In this document: one piece after another, positions 23,847-35,780 of the stretch
Layout of the letters: each line of letters begins with the position of its first letter
Numbering within the stretch: position 1 is the stretch's first letter
Assembly: GCA_963082975.1 (NCBI GenBank)
Contig: OY720347.1
Span: 29,653,398-29,717,397, forward strand
DNA length: 64,000 nucleotides
From: Labia minor
Lineage: Eukaryota; Arthropoda; Insecta; Dermaptera; Spongiphoridae
Direction of reading: 5' to 3'
Notes under the pieces: generated by a model
Seen by the model: the letters and a program-made list of their open reading frames with translations, nothing else
The model's database searches: none
What the model was told of the DNA's origin: nothing
Made by a program: the position numbers and the translations under genes

Positions 23847-26065
23847 ATTAAGAAGAATTATTGAAAATATTAAAAAAAAATATTATTGGAAAAAAATATC
23901 ATTGAAATAACTTTAAACGGATGAATGTAAACGAAAAATTTTCTATTCACAGTTTTATCAAACATGAGATTCAAATTTCATTTACAAGTCATGTGAAAGG
24001 CCTCCAAAATCCAGGTTAAAGCCTACAAAAATAAATAAATAAATAATCTAAAAAATAAATATTTATTTTAAACATTGACTGAATAATTAATAATTAAATA
24101 GGTTCATATGTTTATCATAATATCTTATTCAAAGCGAACTTCAATGTCCATATATTCATTAAAAATATTTAAATCATAATTGCATGAATAAATAATCTAA
24201 ATATATTGGTACAAAGTATAACTTTACTTTGTATTTATAATAATATAAGTGTACAATAAAAATTGAACAAATGATATTAAAAAAAGGAAATTTCTGACTC
24301 TAAAAGTACTCCTCGATGTTGTTTCATGATTTGAGTTTATTCTAATAAGAATAATCAATCATTGTTTTAGTATGTCGAGGATCGAACATGTAGTTTATAA
24401 TCATTTTTACAATAATTTTAGAGCTATAAACATAGAAATAACATATTCATATTATTGATTATTGAGATTTGATTCTCAGGTAGTAGTACCTGGCCTCATA
24501 GTCAGTAGCTGTGCTAGTGCCGGGATTTCTTTGGGACAGAAAAACGCAAGTTAATCATTATCCATCCATTCAATTCAAAAGACCAACTAGGACTCTCTGT
24601 TACATTAACCCGTAATCCCAGAAATTATTTTTCACTACAATTTGGTGCCCAACAGGCACCGAAACTTCGAGATTTAAATTTCATTAACAATTGTGAAAAC
24701 AAACCAAATCACATATATCTAATAACAATTTTAAAGAGAAACAAATTATATATATTGATTTCTTTGATTGATTATGATAAATGATTAGTAAAATAATATT
24801 GTATAATAACAATAATTATATTTCATTTTCTTTTCAAGCAAGCTTCTTTAAGGAACATTTTCGTAATACAGTTAGGTCTTGTTCTCATATTTTAACATCC
24901 TATTATTTAGCAGTTAATGTTTTCTTTTGTCATAAATGTTCATTTTATTGTATCTTTCATAGGAAGTGGAGAATAAAATCCCTTTTATATTACTTCACCA
25001 AAGGATATTTATCATTTCAATAGCAAAATAAACTGTAAATGAAATTCAAAGATGAAAGATAGATGATAATTTTATTGTTTTGCCGGTGTTAAATAATGTC
25101 CATAGCTGAAGACCTTTTGTAAATCTCTATTAATTCATAATCTCGATGAAAATTGAATCTTTTATTTGTTTCCAGGTGATTAAATTTAATCATTACTTCT
25201 TGATTTCTATTTTTATGTTCATAAATAATTCAAATTGAATTTGAACATAAAGATATAAAATAATAAAGAAAACATTTAGATATTATTTTGACATATTCAT
25301 GTTATGTATAGTATAGTATATTTTAATAAGAAACATTAAATAACAAAAGTTTATTGAGAGATGTGAACCTATAAGATAAATATAACAAATGAAAATATTA
25401 TCAGTTAAATAAAATTAATGTACATTCTACTTTTGACATGAGTGTAATAAAAACATTAAATCTGTTTCGTTAATATATAGTATAAAAAATAAATAAATAT
25501 AAATTCTTCTGAGTAAAATCTAATCCAAATAATCCATCTAATTTCGAAAAAATGCAATATTAACTTTCCTAGAAGTTTGGATTTTACGACAATGATAAAA
25601 ATTACCAAAATAATCACATTTTTACAATCAGAGTATATGGGTGAATATTCTAACTTGTAAATATGTTCCGCAAGTCATTTCATTTTTGTTTTTTCATTTG
25701 CAAAAATGAAATTTTAGTTGCTTCTTCAATGGTGATTACTTTAATTCATTTCAAATATTTGGAAAAAGATTGCATATATGAAAAATTTTTAATTTAGAAA
25801 TTAATTCTTTTTTTTATTTCGTAATTTGAAATTAATTTCTTTAAAAGAAGTCATGTTTTCTAGATTGGAATTAAAAACTATAAGTCATTATAAAAAATTA
25901 ATTTTTCTTAATTACAATTATTACAAAAACAAAACAAAAATATTTAATTTAAATAGCAATGTTGTGTGTGTGTGCGAGCTTGTTTATTTGTTATAGCAAT
26001 AATATATAAACAAAATGTGAACTTAACCGAACTTGAAAGTTATTTGAAGTGATATATATATATTA
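23847..26065. other. AT-rich stretch, no gene seen
   Basis: A more complex patch at 24470-24680 includes TTTGGTGCCCAACAGGCACC, vaguely like a primer binding region, but no long terminal repeat pair or coding sequence supports a retroelement. Confidence 0.4.
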
Positions 26066-26132
26066 TATTAGTAGGGATCGAACTCGAACTATAAAGGTTT
26101 GAATTATTCTACATTAGCCAGGTAACTTTTAT
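26066..26132 (-). repeat. tRNA-like (SINE head) remnant
   Basis: On the minus strand CTGGCTAATGTAGAA is followed about 25 bp later by GTTCGAGTTCGATCCCTAC, giving A-box-like and B-box-like elements in the right order and spacing. No acceptor stem closes, so a tRNA pseudogene or SINE head is more likely than a tRNA gene. Confidence 0.4.
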
Positions 26133-26329
26133 CAACAGTAATGATATATATCGTTTGAAATTTTAAATTGCATATACCCTGAAAATGCAATCAAGATTAG
26201 AGGAGGTTCACTGATGATCAAAGTACAAACAAGATTAACCTTTCTCAACATTCGGTGTCAACAAGATTAATATTCTAAAAATGGAATCACTTTTGAAATT
26301 AGTTTATTATTCAGATTTTTTGAATTTTA

Positions 26330-27070
26330 TTTCTACACTAGATTTCAGTTAAAGTTTCTTTGATGTGATGATGAAAACCATGGTACGTGTCTTGATACTA
26401 AATTGATGTCTCTATTCCAACTTCACTAACTCACACGCATATTAATTAACATATTAAGATAATCCATTCTTTTGAGATTTAATAAAAATTCAGAAAAAGT
26501 TTGAAACGTTTAAAAGTCATTCATTGATAGATTCACAAGTATAACTAGATGACGTCATGAGGTCAGAGAAGCTCTCATGGGGAAGAAATTGCTTGACATG
26601 GGCTGTCATTCGGATATTTATAAAATTGCCTGAAGCTACTCTTTTGGGAGGGCTGACCTGCCTTTGATAACCCCCGGAGGCGTCCAATTTAAGGGGGTGT
26701 CGTGGCGGAACGCTCGACCAAAACCTTTCCTGACTCCCCCCTACCTCTCTCTTTCACATATACAGGCACACTCACACATACATATACACTATCTGTTCCT
26801 CTTCCTCTTCCTGTTCCTGTTCCTGTCTCGTTTTCTGTCTCTAAGTCGCGAAGCTGGATCGAGTATCGACCGATCGCGCCTCTCCATCCCTTTTGCACCT
26901 CACCTCACACTTGTCGACCTCTCCAACCCTTATTCGCTTCCAGCGTTGAATTTGGTTGTGACGTAGGGGGAGCAAGTAGAATTGCAAATTGGCCGATATT
27001 TTAAAAACAAGCGAGCCTCAATTAAGAGGGGCCAATTTAATTACCGTTCGATCTCAATCCCCTCTCGGAA
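26330..27070. promoter_or_regulatory. Candidate conserved regulatory island 1
   Basis: The island is much more complex and GC-rich than its surroundings and has no convincing reading frame. It includes a TGACGTCA site (26550-26557), CCTTTGAT, ACCCCCGGAGGCG, a polypyrimidine stretch with CTCTTCCTGTTCC repeats (26793-26830), and CAATTAAGAGGGGCCAATTT. Open frames here lie across the CT-rich repeat and look artefactual. Its position, presumed far upstream or in a 5' intron of an axon-guidance gene, fits an enhancer. An unannotated 5' exon or promoter is the alternative. Confidence 0.35.
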
Positions 27071-28060
27071 CTAAAATATATAAAATAAGTCATTTTTTTT
27101 TTGCCTGTCAACATTCAACTATTTGGAGTTCAATATTGCTTTGAAAAGATATAAATATCCGAAAAAAAGATTCTCGCAAATCATTTTGTTATTGAGTTGA
27201 TTTCATTAGACATAAATTTTCCCTATCAGACTGTTAAAATGAACATCAACAAGAGGGCAGTAAAATTTATTTTATTTTCAAATCATTCAAAATACTCCAT
27301 TTAAGAATAAATATTTCGTAAATTTAAATAAACAAAGTACCATTACTCAGTTTTTACTTAAAAAAAAAAAAAAAAAAAAAAAAATCAAACAAACAAGAAG
27401 AAGAAAAAAATCAAGTAAATCACTTTTTTAAATTTAACATAGAATTGAGATGGATTTAAATTAATTTGAAAAATAAAAAAGTTCTTTTGGTAATAAAAAA
27501 AAATAATTTTCTAAGAATTCTAAATTTTCTAGGAAGAGAAACTAAAGAAGAAGTTAGTGAAAGGACTGCTGAACTTGGGAGAGAATCATATCGTTCGTGA
27601 ATATAGGATTCCACTGATATGATGGGAAAGAGAACTTGAAATGAGAGAGGGTAAAATAGACTTTGACAAATGTTGAATGAGATTCACAAAAGTGATCTTT
27701 GAAATAAATGAATGAATGACTATTGACTCTTGGACAATAATAGATAGCAGATGCAAAGCAAATAAAATATTGGAGCAAAAATATAGGATTAAATTTTATA
27801 TTTTATCAATCTCCTTGTATAATTTATACCTATATGACTTTTCAAAAACAGATTTAATCATTTGTATATAATTAATCGCTTTAAAAATATATTGTTTCAT
27901 TATTTCTTTAGAATTCAAATTTTGATTTTTCGATATCTTTGAATATTTTATTTTTATTTAAAAGTTAAAACAACTCTGATTTCAAATATTCTCCTTTATT
28001 ATAATATACAATTTATTTATTTACATTTTTTTCTTAATAGTTCCATTAAATTTATTTTAT
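27071..28060. other. AT-rich stretch, no gene seen
   Basis: Apart from the poly(A) tract, nothing was recognised. Confidence 0.5.
27361..27384 (+). repeat. Poly(A) tract
   Basis: About 24 consecutive A bases with no recognisable retroposon body upstream. Confidence 0.85.
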
Positions 28061-28064
28061 TGTT

Positions 28065-28370
28065 ATTTTAGAAAGAAGAATCTGCAAAAAACACATCAGT
28101 CTTCACAAACCTATACCTAGAGGGTTTTTTTGACCTAATACTCCCACAACACTTATGATAAATTGAAGGTATTTTAAGATTGTTTACATTGACACCGTAT
28201 TCCTTAAATAAGTTGCACTTCTCGTCTGGAGAAAAGACCTCGTAGGAAACGAGTTTTGTTTACTTTATTGCGGTTCAATTCTGTGAGGAAGGGTAGTTCG
28301 TGCTTTGTCCAACTAAACAAACTGCCCCAACAAATAATAAAAAATTAGCCATTCGCCCTCAAATGTTTTA
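28065..28370. promoter_or_regulatory. Candidate conserved regulatory island 2
   Basis: A patch of higher complexity, centred on AAGTTGCACTTCTCGTCTGG, AGGAAACGAGTTTTG and AACTGCCCCAAC, with stops in all frames. No repeat family was recognised. Confidence 0.25.
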
Positions 28371-28506
28371 CCTGAACAAGAAGGAAATGTAAGTATAATA
28401 ATAAAAATAAAGTATTTCGAAAATTCTATGTAAGAATTAAATTTTAATATTCAAAAGAATCATTATAATCATGATATCATTTGTATATTTTTTATATAAT
28501 TCAAAC

Positions 28507-28678
28507 TATCTATTTATCTAACTCTGTGGCTCTACGGAACTCGAAAGTTGTTGGCCACACAGCAACCACACTTCTCTATACCCACCCCTATCTTGAACTA
28601 CTCCCAACTACCTCTTATTTTCTCCCATCTCCCTTAAGTATTTTCCTACATTGTTTACCCACAGCGTTCTTGGTCTCT
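28507..28678 (-). mobile_element. Severely 5'-truncated LINE, 3' end only
   Basis: On the minus strand the sequence matches the 3' end of the LINE at 4917-5971 (GTTGCTG, GGCCAACAACTTTCGAGTTC) and ends in a GATA-type tail. Imperfect 11-bp direct repeats, ATAATTCAAAC and ATAATACAAAC, flank it and suit a target duplication. Confidence 0.7.
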
Positions 28679-28796
28679 ATAATACAAACAAATTTAGAAA
28701 TTATTTAATAAAATAATTTAATTTTTTTCTCAAAAACATACTTTTTATTTAACTTCAGTCTAATCGATTTGTGGATTCTTAGTTAATTTTAGTATA

Positions 28797-29256
28797 CGAG
28801 GGTGGGGTGAAAAGTTTCCGGCCTGACCAAGAAAAACGATGTTTTTAAATTTTATTTTTGCTATATTTTTCAACATAATCTCCATCAACACTGATACATT
28901 TCTCATAACGGTGTTCTAATCAATTTATTTAATTAATTAATTAAATTTAATTTAATTTAATTTAAGTTTCATCAACAGTTACGAATCGACGCAAAAATTC
29001 GTTTGGATTACGCTTACAGCGCCAAATTGTCGGTAGAAATGGTTTTTCGAAGCAGTTTTTGGTCTAACGTTAGCAAACACGGTACCCATGTTGCACACAG
29101 CTTTCCATATTCAAATGATTGTGCAAAATATTTCGCAAACGTTCAGCTGACACCGTACAGGTCTCATCTATCTTGAATGTTGAAAAATAAAGCAAAAAAA
29201 AAAATGAAAAACATCGTTTTTCTTGGTTAGGCCGGAAAATTTTCACCCCACCCTCG
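28797..29256 (-). mobile_element. Mariner-like non-autonomous element with long TIRs
   Basis: TA flanks inverted ends of about 50 bp beginning CGAGGGTGGGGTGAAAA. The interior carries antisense mariner coding pieces; on the minus strand one reads AERLRNILHNHLNM, which matches the helix-turn-helix region. An AT-rich AATTTAATTTAA block at 28920-28968 interrupts it. Confidence 0.75.
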
Positions 29257-29258
29257 TA

Positions 29259-29487
29259 CTTTAGCAATTATTTAGAAAATAATGGTTTTGAATTGTCGCT
29301 ATTAGATACATTCTTTTGTTTGACGGATGTTAGATTAAGTTACATTTCTTGGACTAAAAACAAATGAGATCTTAATTCAGTTGAAAAATAATGTTCAAAT
29401 TATTTTGATAAAAGTGAAGGTTGGTGAAAAGGTTTTATAACTGATGCTGCCCCCCCCCCCAAAAAAAAAACAGACAAAAATCCTTGG
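29259..29487. other. Short AT-rich gap with poly(C)/poly(A) tract
   Basis: The tract of C followed by A lies at about 29450-29470, just before the family B element. Confidence 0.6.
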
Positions 29488-29635
29488 TAAATAAGCGGGA
29501 GTGTCCTCCCCTAGACTTTCCCGCATATAAATAGGTATAAAGAGTTGTGAATGAATATTTAGAATGTGTAAACTTGGTATTGATAAAGAGCCAGTTCGTA
29601 TTAGTTTATTGGTGTCAAATTTGATATTTGGTAAC

Positions 29636-29682
<47 letters not shown>

Positions 29683-30529
29683 AAAGTGCTACTTTCGGTT
29701 AACTGATATTTTAAATGTAAAAAAAACAGATATGGATATAATATAAATATTTTTAATTTTATTTTATTTATAATATATAAGGGCTGGCTGTGACGTCATG
29801 AAGTGCTGGGTGATGTCATATAATTTTAAATTAAGAAAAAACTAATGAAGATGATTTTTCTCGAGGATAAAACCAATACAAAGTGCATAACACGTGGAGA
29901 TATGTCCTCACGTGAAATTTGATATATGAAAATAACCCTTCACTTCCTCTCTTCGATCGGCAATACTAGCACTTCCGGTTTCCGGATTTGCACCAAAAGT
30001 TGATCAATTCATCCTACTGATGTATTAAGTAAATATACCAAATTTCATCAAAATCCGTTGAGCCGTTCAGGCTGTACACATCTATACGGACGGACGGACG
30101 GACAGACATCATGCTAAAAATACTTTTTTCTGTTAAGAAAATGCATGATTCGTGGAGATATGTACCTAAAAATATCCATAGGTGAAATTTGGTGTGAAAA
30201 CAATACCTCCCTTACTATCGTCGGTCGGTAAAAAAGAAACGCTACTTGTATAGGTAAAATGTCACTTCCGGTAGTCAGATCATGATGAAATTTGGTATCT
30301 CAATTTTTTTCATATTTTTAAATCTATATACAAAATATGAAGCAAATATCTCGAAGCAAACTGGTACTTTACTTGAAAGGTAAACGCAACCAGTGTAGGT
30401 AAAGTACCACTTCCGGTTAACCGATTTTGACGAAATTTTGATAGAAATCTACAAACTGTGAATAATATCGGTGTACCAAATTTCGAAGTCCTAGCTTGAT
30501 TAGTTTTTGAGTAAATTTGCTTACAGACA

Positions 30530-30560
<31 letters not shown>

Positions 30561-30728
30561 CATACATACATACATACATACATACATACACACACACAGA
30601 CATAATTCGAAAAATGGTATTTTCCGACTCAGGGAGGTCTAAAACGTCAAGATCTATCGAAATCTCGAAGTCGAAATTTTTGACGATTCCAATACTTCCC
30701 TTATACGAAGTATGCGGGAAAGTAAAAA
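29488..30728 (-). mobile_element. Family B Helentron-like element containing family A sequence (composite B[A])
   Basis: On the minus strand it starts TTACTTTCCCGCATACTTCG and ends TATGCGGGAAAGT, stem-loop GGGAGgacaCTCCC, GCTTATTT. The subterminal motif CTTTCCCGCATA is inverted between the ends. A long (TACA)n tract lies at 30530-30590. A family A segment (about 29719-30231), missing its hairpin end, sits inside and keeps its GGAC repeats and CRE-like pair. A (TA)n tract and about 100 bp extra sequence (29569-29680) distinguish this copy from the one at 50900-51978. No coding capacity is present. Confidence 0.65.
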
Positions 30729-31100
30729 TGCTGACGTTTCCTGTTTATTTTTATTTAAAAAATATAGACCTATTAAAGTTAAATGAAAAGACGAATCCAT
30801 GACACATTTCTATTCCAGACGTATTCAATTTTTATTAAAGTATAATTTAATGTCAAATAAAAATATTGAAACTGGTATTTCCTCACCTTATAAACTAATA
30901 TTAAGTATATATACAATTTAATAGATTAATTCAATTTGTAATTAAAATATTTTTTAATTTTATTTTAAAAACATTTTATTTAAAAAAAAGAAAATAAATT
31001 CTTTCTATAAATATTATATATTTAAACTCATTGTGTTAACTTAAGAAAAAAATTTCAAGCTCCCCTTGTTTTTAAAATCTCAAAATCGACCTTTGTTTAT
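30729..31100. other. AT-rich stretch, no gene seen
   Basis: Nothing was recognised between the family B element and the island that follows. Confidence 0.5.
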
Positions 31101-31600
31101 TTTATTTTTTTATTAAATAGTTCACAAAAAGAGCATCACGTTTAAACATATCCGTACTAACAAAGACTTGGTGGTGTGTAATGTCTTGGCCCGTAAAAAA
31201 TGCTCTCCCGTAATTACAGTTAATTTTTCGGCCTCATAAATTCATTAGCAACCCAAAATGTTTCGGGTCAAATAACATTAGAGGGTCTGCAGCGGAGGGA
31301 CGCATGCGGTGAAATGCGGCGAAACAACCGGCGGCCTGCGCGCGCGTGTATTTTTTCGGGATTAATGCCCTCGGGATAGGGATAGGGGGAAAACGTGTCT
31401 GGGCGTGGTCCGGAAATCTGCAATCATGCGTTCCGGCTCTCTTAAGTTCTTAAGACTTCCAATACGAGACCAGGTCTCCAGAAAAGATTTAGAAATGATG
31501 AAACATTTCGATATCTCCACATTCATCTCAGGGTTGAACCTGAAGCTGTTCTCTCTATCGATAAAGGTGCGATTACGAGAATGTTCAACAGGAGAGGGAT
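31101..31600. promoter_or_regulatory. Candidate conserved regulatory island 3
   Basis: A strong composition break: CpG-rich sequence such as GCGGCCTGCGCGCGCG (about 31330) next to homeodomain-type AT cores (GTAATTACAGTTAAT, AAATTCATTAGC near 31210-31250). No frame is convincing, because the one open across 31405-31677 resembles no family and passes through a poly(T) tract. The mixture of CpG-rich and TAAT-core sequence in an AT-rich desert fits an enhancer or promoter. Confidence 0.4.
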
Positions 31601-32130
31601 TAATTGTTGTTAACTGTTATCTTTTTTTTTTTTTAGAAGTGATAGGAAATTACTGGGTGCAACTTCTAAGCAGATAAAAGGGGAAGTTACGCCTCACTGA
31701 ATATCCGAAGGCTTTATCAGCTGACTCTCGAGTGAGAGGGCATTTTTCACGAAAAACAAATGAATTTTCATGTTACGAAGGAAATCGGATTATAGATAGA
31801 AAAAAATAATTTAACTTTTTAAAAGAACCAAGAGGGAAATAAAAAATTTCATTTTTATATTTGATGATAATTTTCATAGAATAGAAAATAATATCAATTG
31901 AATTTGAACATTAATTGTATTCAACGAAATGTATTTCTTAATTTCCTAACTTTCAACTTGGCACATTAATTTTATTTCAAACTGAAGATAAATGGTTGAT
32001 AAATTACCAGGCTAATTTATATTAGGCTCAATGAGTTCAATAAATTATTTTCTTTCTATAATTTCTTCTCAATTGAAAAAAAAATCTCTCTATGCATTTT
32101 CAGAATGCTATTTAATTGTTATAATGATAA
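31601..32130. other. Transition stretch between two islands
   Basis: It becomes AT-rich after about 31740. No gene was recognised. Confidence 0.4.
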
Positions 32131-32500
32131 ACTTGCCGCAAAGGGGTTGGGATGCGATTTGAAATAAAAAAAAGGAAACGCAGTCACAACGAAAGGCATT
32201 TTTTTTTCTGGTGCTTGTCTATTTCTTGAGAGGTTGCTTTGTTTTTTGTCGGAATTTCATCCCCCAGCTCACGTACAAAGCGCGAATCTCAGAGGGAATT
32301 ATCTTCGCGCCGGCGGTCCGAAGCAATAAAGCCGCGCCGACTGTAATAAACACCCATTGAGAGGAGGATGGGGTACAGGGATCCCATACCCACTAGACCT
32401 ATTCATAGGGGTGGACCGATATTCCCCAAGTGATTCTGCGCGTGCAATCATTTAACCCGGCCTTTAAGATAAGAAAATCCTTAGCGTTATTTCTCTTAAA
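32131..32500. promoter_or_regulatory. Candidate conserved regulatory island 4
   Basis: GC-richer non-coding sequence including TCTTCGCGCCGGCGGTCC, GAAGCAATAAAGCCGCGCCG and AATAAACACCCATTGAG near 32300-32365. Short AT-rich cores within CpG-rich sequence would suit homeodomain binding. No repeat family or coding frame is evident. Confidence 0.4.
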
Positions 32501-32821
32501 CGATCCTCAACGCATCATCACTCCCCCCACCCCGCTTTATAAATATTTACTCTTTGAAAAGTCCCGGTGTGGTTCCTCTCCAGATCTAAAATCTCATTCG
32601 CTTTGGTGTCACTTCTGTTTTCGGATAGAACCGATTTTCAAGTAATTTTTCCAATATTAAAGTTTTACTTCATAACTTCCTAACCTCATTTTTCAATAAA
32701 ATGAATATTCGCACTATCAAAAAAATGTTGAAAAGTTTTTAAATCAGGATTGGATAATGGGTATTTTCCTGCACTGTTGAACTTGTTGATAAGAGATCGT
32801 CAATTTCAAAAAAATAAGATA

Positions 32822-33394
32822 AGCTGGAACGTCTCGACTATCTCGCAATTTGAATTGGATTAATTAACATATATTATATTTAAATTAAATTTAATTATAA
32901 ATTAAAATTAATAAATAATACTTATTAAACCAGCGTATGTTTGGCTCTTTGTTGGTGCGTGAATTGCAGTGTTAAAAAATTAATTCTGGTATTTTCAGAG
33001 ATACAATCAAACTGAAATTCTATTTATAGCAGTTTTATACAATTTTTGATAATGTGAAAAACTATCAAACATATCTTTATTTTTACCGTCACTTTAGAGG
33101 ATAAAAATTAAAACGTTGTAGGTAATGACCCTCTTCCGGTTGAGCTACATTTCTCAAAAGTTGATAGAAATCTACGAATTTTGAATAATGCCCGGAAACC
33201 AAATTTCATGATTCTAGCTCAAACCATTTTTGAGTAATCTTGTCTACATACACACATACATACACACTCACACACAGACATTTTTCTCAACCTTAGTGAA
33301 AATGATTCAGGGTCCTTTAAAACATATAAAAACATCAAAATTTCGACATCGAACATTTTCTTGATCACAATACTAATACTAAAGTAGTAGTAAA
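32822..33394 (-). mobile_element. Family C Helentron-like element, uninterrupted copy
   Basis: It shares with the other two family C copies the AT-rich block after CTCGACTATCT, the middle block CTATCAAACATAT, GTTGATAGAAATCTACGAA, a CACA/CATACA microsatellite (33249-33279) and the end block GACATCGAACATTTTC. The end corresponding to the stem-loop GAGTGgagaCACTC is degenerate here. Confidence 0.6.
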
Positions 33395-33491
33395 AAAATT
33401 GATTAAAATGTGGTCCAAATACAATGAATGAATAGTGAACATTAATTTATTTTAAAGATCATTTTCATCATATTTCAATCAATATACAATA

Positions 33492-34398
33492 TACCCTCCA
33501 TTCCAAAAGAAACCGCATTTTTAAAAAAAATTGTACCGCTAATGCCATCTGTTGTAATATTTTACCCTTAGATGGCTTAGTCCCTCATTGACAACTGGAA
33601 TAAATTTCATAAAATTTGGATGCATACAACAAAAGTTATTGCGTTTCAAATGTCAGTGTGTTTTGTACATCGGTCGGAAAATGAGTTTCAAACAAAGAGC
33701 TGCAATTGATTTTTGTGTTAAACTTGGTAAAACTTTTAGTGAAACGCACCAAATGCTACAAAATGCATATGGTGATGATTGTCTATCCCGTACGCAAGTT
33801 TGCGAGTGGTTCGGGCGATTCAAATCGGGTAGAGAGACGCTGGATGATGACGAAAGATCAGGTCGTCCCAGAACCGGATTTTTACGATTCAAAAGGAATT
33901 ATCCACAAAGAATTTGTTCCACCCGGCCAGACAGTCACTGGACAGTTTTACTTGGGCGTCATGAAGCGTTTGCTGGCAAGAATTCGTCGTATTCGGCCAG
34001 AATATCGAGAAGTTGAACTCTTTTGCACGATAATGCACCATCAAATCGTTCGCGACTTGTAACTGAATTTTTGGTCAAAAATCACGTTATTCCTTTGCAT
34101 CATTCGCCCTATTCACCAGATCTGGCTCCGTGCGACTTCTATCTGTTCCCTAAACTGCATTTGGCGATGAAAGGAAAGTAGCACGCACCGATTGAAGCCA
34201 TTGAGAAGGCGACGACCGACGTCCTAAAGACCATTCCAATAAAGGACATGGATAAGTGTTTGACAACTTGTTGGAGCGAGCAAATTTGTGTATCGATGCA
34301 TATGGGTAATACATTGATTAATAAAAATGATTTGTTCCAAAATGTACTTTGGTTATTTGTTTTATTAAAAAGTTAGGTTTCTTTTGGAATGGAGGGTG
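33492..34398 (+). pseudogene. Mariner element with internally deleted, frameshifted transposase
   Basis: TA flanks termini ACCCTCCATTCCAAAAGAAACC, inverted at the right end. The plus strand encodes an N-terminal helix-turn-helix region starting at 33681 (MSFKQRAAIDFCVKLGKTFS, then SRTQVCEWFGRFKSGRETL, DDERSGRPRT). The frame then jumps to the catalytic region (FYDSKGIIHKEFVPPGQTVT, ARIRRIRPEY) with a large deletion between them, and later pieces hold HHSPYSPDLAPCDFYLFPKL, including the mariner Asp before a Leu-Ala-Pro. Frameshifts and a stop at about 34180 prevent function. It is 907 bp, against about 1.3 kb for intact relatives. Confidence 0.88.
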
Positions 34399-34400
34399 TA

Positions 34401-35780
34401 GATATATATATTTCTGACCATATAATATTGTTTTGTTTGAATTTGTAAATATATTCTTAAAAGAATATGAAAATATATGATATTTATTAATATAATTTTG
34501 TGTGAAAATAAATTTCTTATAATATATTATATGTATATACGCTTATAGAGTGAATTATCATATTTTTAAATGACTTGTGTGTGTAATATATTAAAAATAA
34601 ATAATATAAATTTATTCTGCTTAAATAATTATCTATTTCTTCGTAAAAGGATATATATATAATTAGTTAGCTTTACTGTGTGAGCCGGAAATCTCTTATA
34701 TCATTCAAGTGTATTGCAAAATAGAGCTGCACAACTTCTTCTAACTCCATTTAATCCTCATAAATCAATCAGCAAGCCTTAGATGAATTCTGGAGCCTAA
34801 AATTAACCAAAATTAACAAATTTCGCTTTTACATTCAACCCACTCATTTCGCTGCATAACAAGAATGACATAAAGAAATTTGTAAATTCTATTTTTAATA
34901 AAAATTAAAACTCTATTTAGTAGAATTATGAATTCAATTAAAATATCCTTGTTTCTTAAGAAATAATTTTATAATCATTTTCAATAATTTAGTATCTATC
35001 TACTTTCTACTACTATTTAACTTATAGATAATTCATATAATTAAATATTTTCCAGTCTCACAGATAATTCTATTATTATATTCAAATTTCTAAGATTTTA
35101 ATCCAAACGAACCGTCAGTTAGGGTAAATTCGATTCGACATTAAAATAAATATCCTTTATTAAAGATATCTCTAATTATCAAGATAGTCAGTCTTTTCTG
35201 AATAAATTCTAAATAAATTCCATTATATTTTATTTAGAAATTTTCGTATATTTTTACTATTAAATTAAAAAAAAATTTATAATTTGAATCAGAGATTATA
35301 TTAGTATATTATATAACTTATATTTAGAAAATATGTACGTTAAAATCACATCTCATACGGTTTATTCCAAGGGCCCATAAAATCCGTTTTAGTTTTAGTT
35401 GAATCTAAACTGTCTCTATCTCATGAACGTATATACATATAAACTATTTTACGCTTTGAAAATAATAAAAAAAAAAATAAATTAAAATATTTTATTCATC
35501 TTTCATTTTCTAATTTTCAACTTCCCCCGCCTTTTGATTGGAAATTGCCTCTCTTCTTATCAAAATTATAATTAATATTAATATATATTTTAAAGTATTT
35601 TATTTTATTTACTGTACTATTACCCAACTAAATGAAAAATTTAAGATCCTTAAGGAAGAAAGAAATGTTTTTGACCTGAAACACATGCTTATTGTATTTA
35701 GAATGAGAGTGATTTATTTTATGAATTAATGTAATGAAGGTTGAAGGAGTTTAATAAAAAAAATGAATTTATTTATATCA
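34401..35780. other. AT-rich stretch, no gene seen
   Basis: No exon, TIR pair or simple repeat of note. Confidence 0.5.

Noticed and set aside
24470-24680. Possible LTR retroelement primer-binding region (GGTGCCCAACAGGCACC)
   Set aside because: No paired long terminal repeat, polypurine tract or gag/pol frame was found nearby.
26664-27004. Two overlapping 100-codon plus-strand frames and one minus-strand frame
   Set aside because: All three frames are open because of CT-rich and CA-rich repeats. No start context, splice signal or recognisable domain supports any of them.
29640-29680. CRISPR-like regular repeats in (TA)n and (TACA)n tracts
   Set aside because: These are simple microsatellites without unique spacers, in a eukaryotic sequence.
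30310-30603. Met-Tyr-Val-Cys repeat protein
   Set aside because: It is a translation of the (TACA)n microsatellite of family B; the second copy at 51596-51910 gives the same artefact with a different repeat number.
31405-31677. 90-codon plus-strand frame in island 3
   Set aside because: It crosses a poly(T) tract, has no domain I know and no splice structure. A regulatory island is a better reading.
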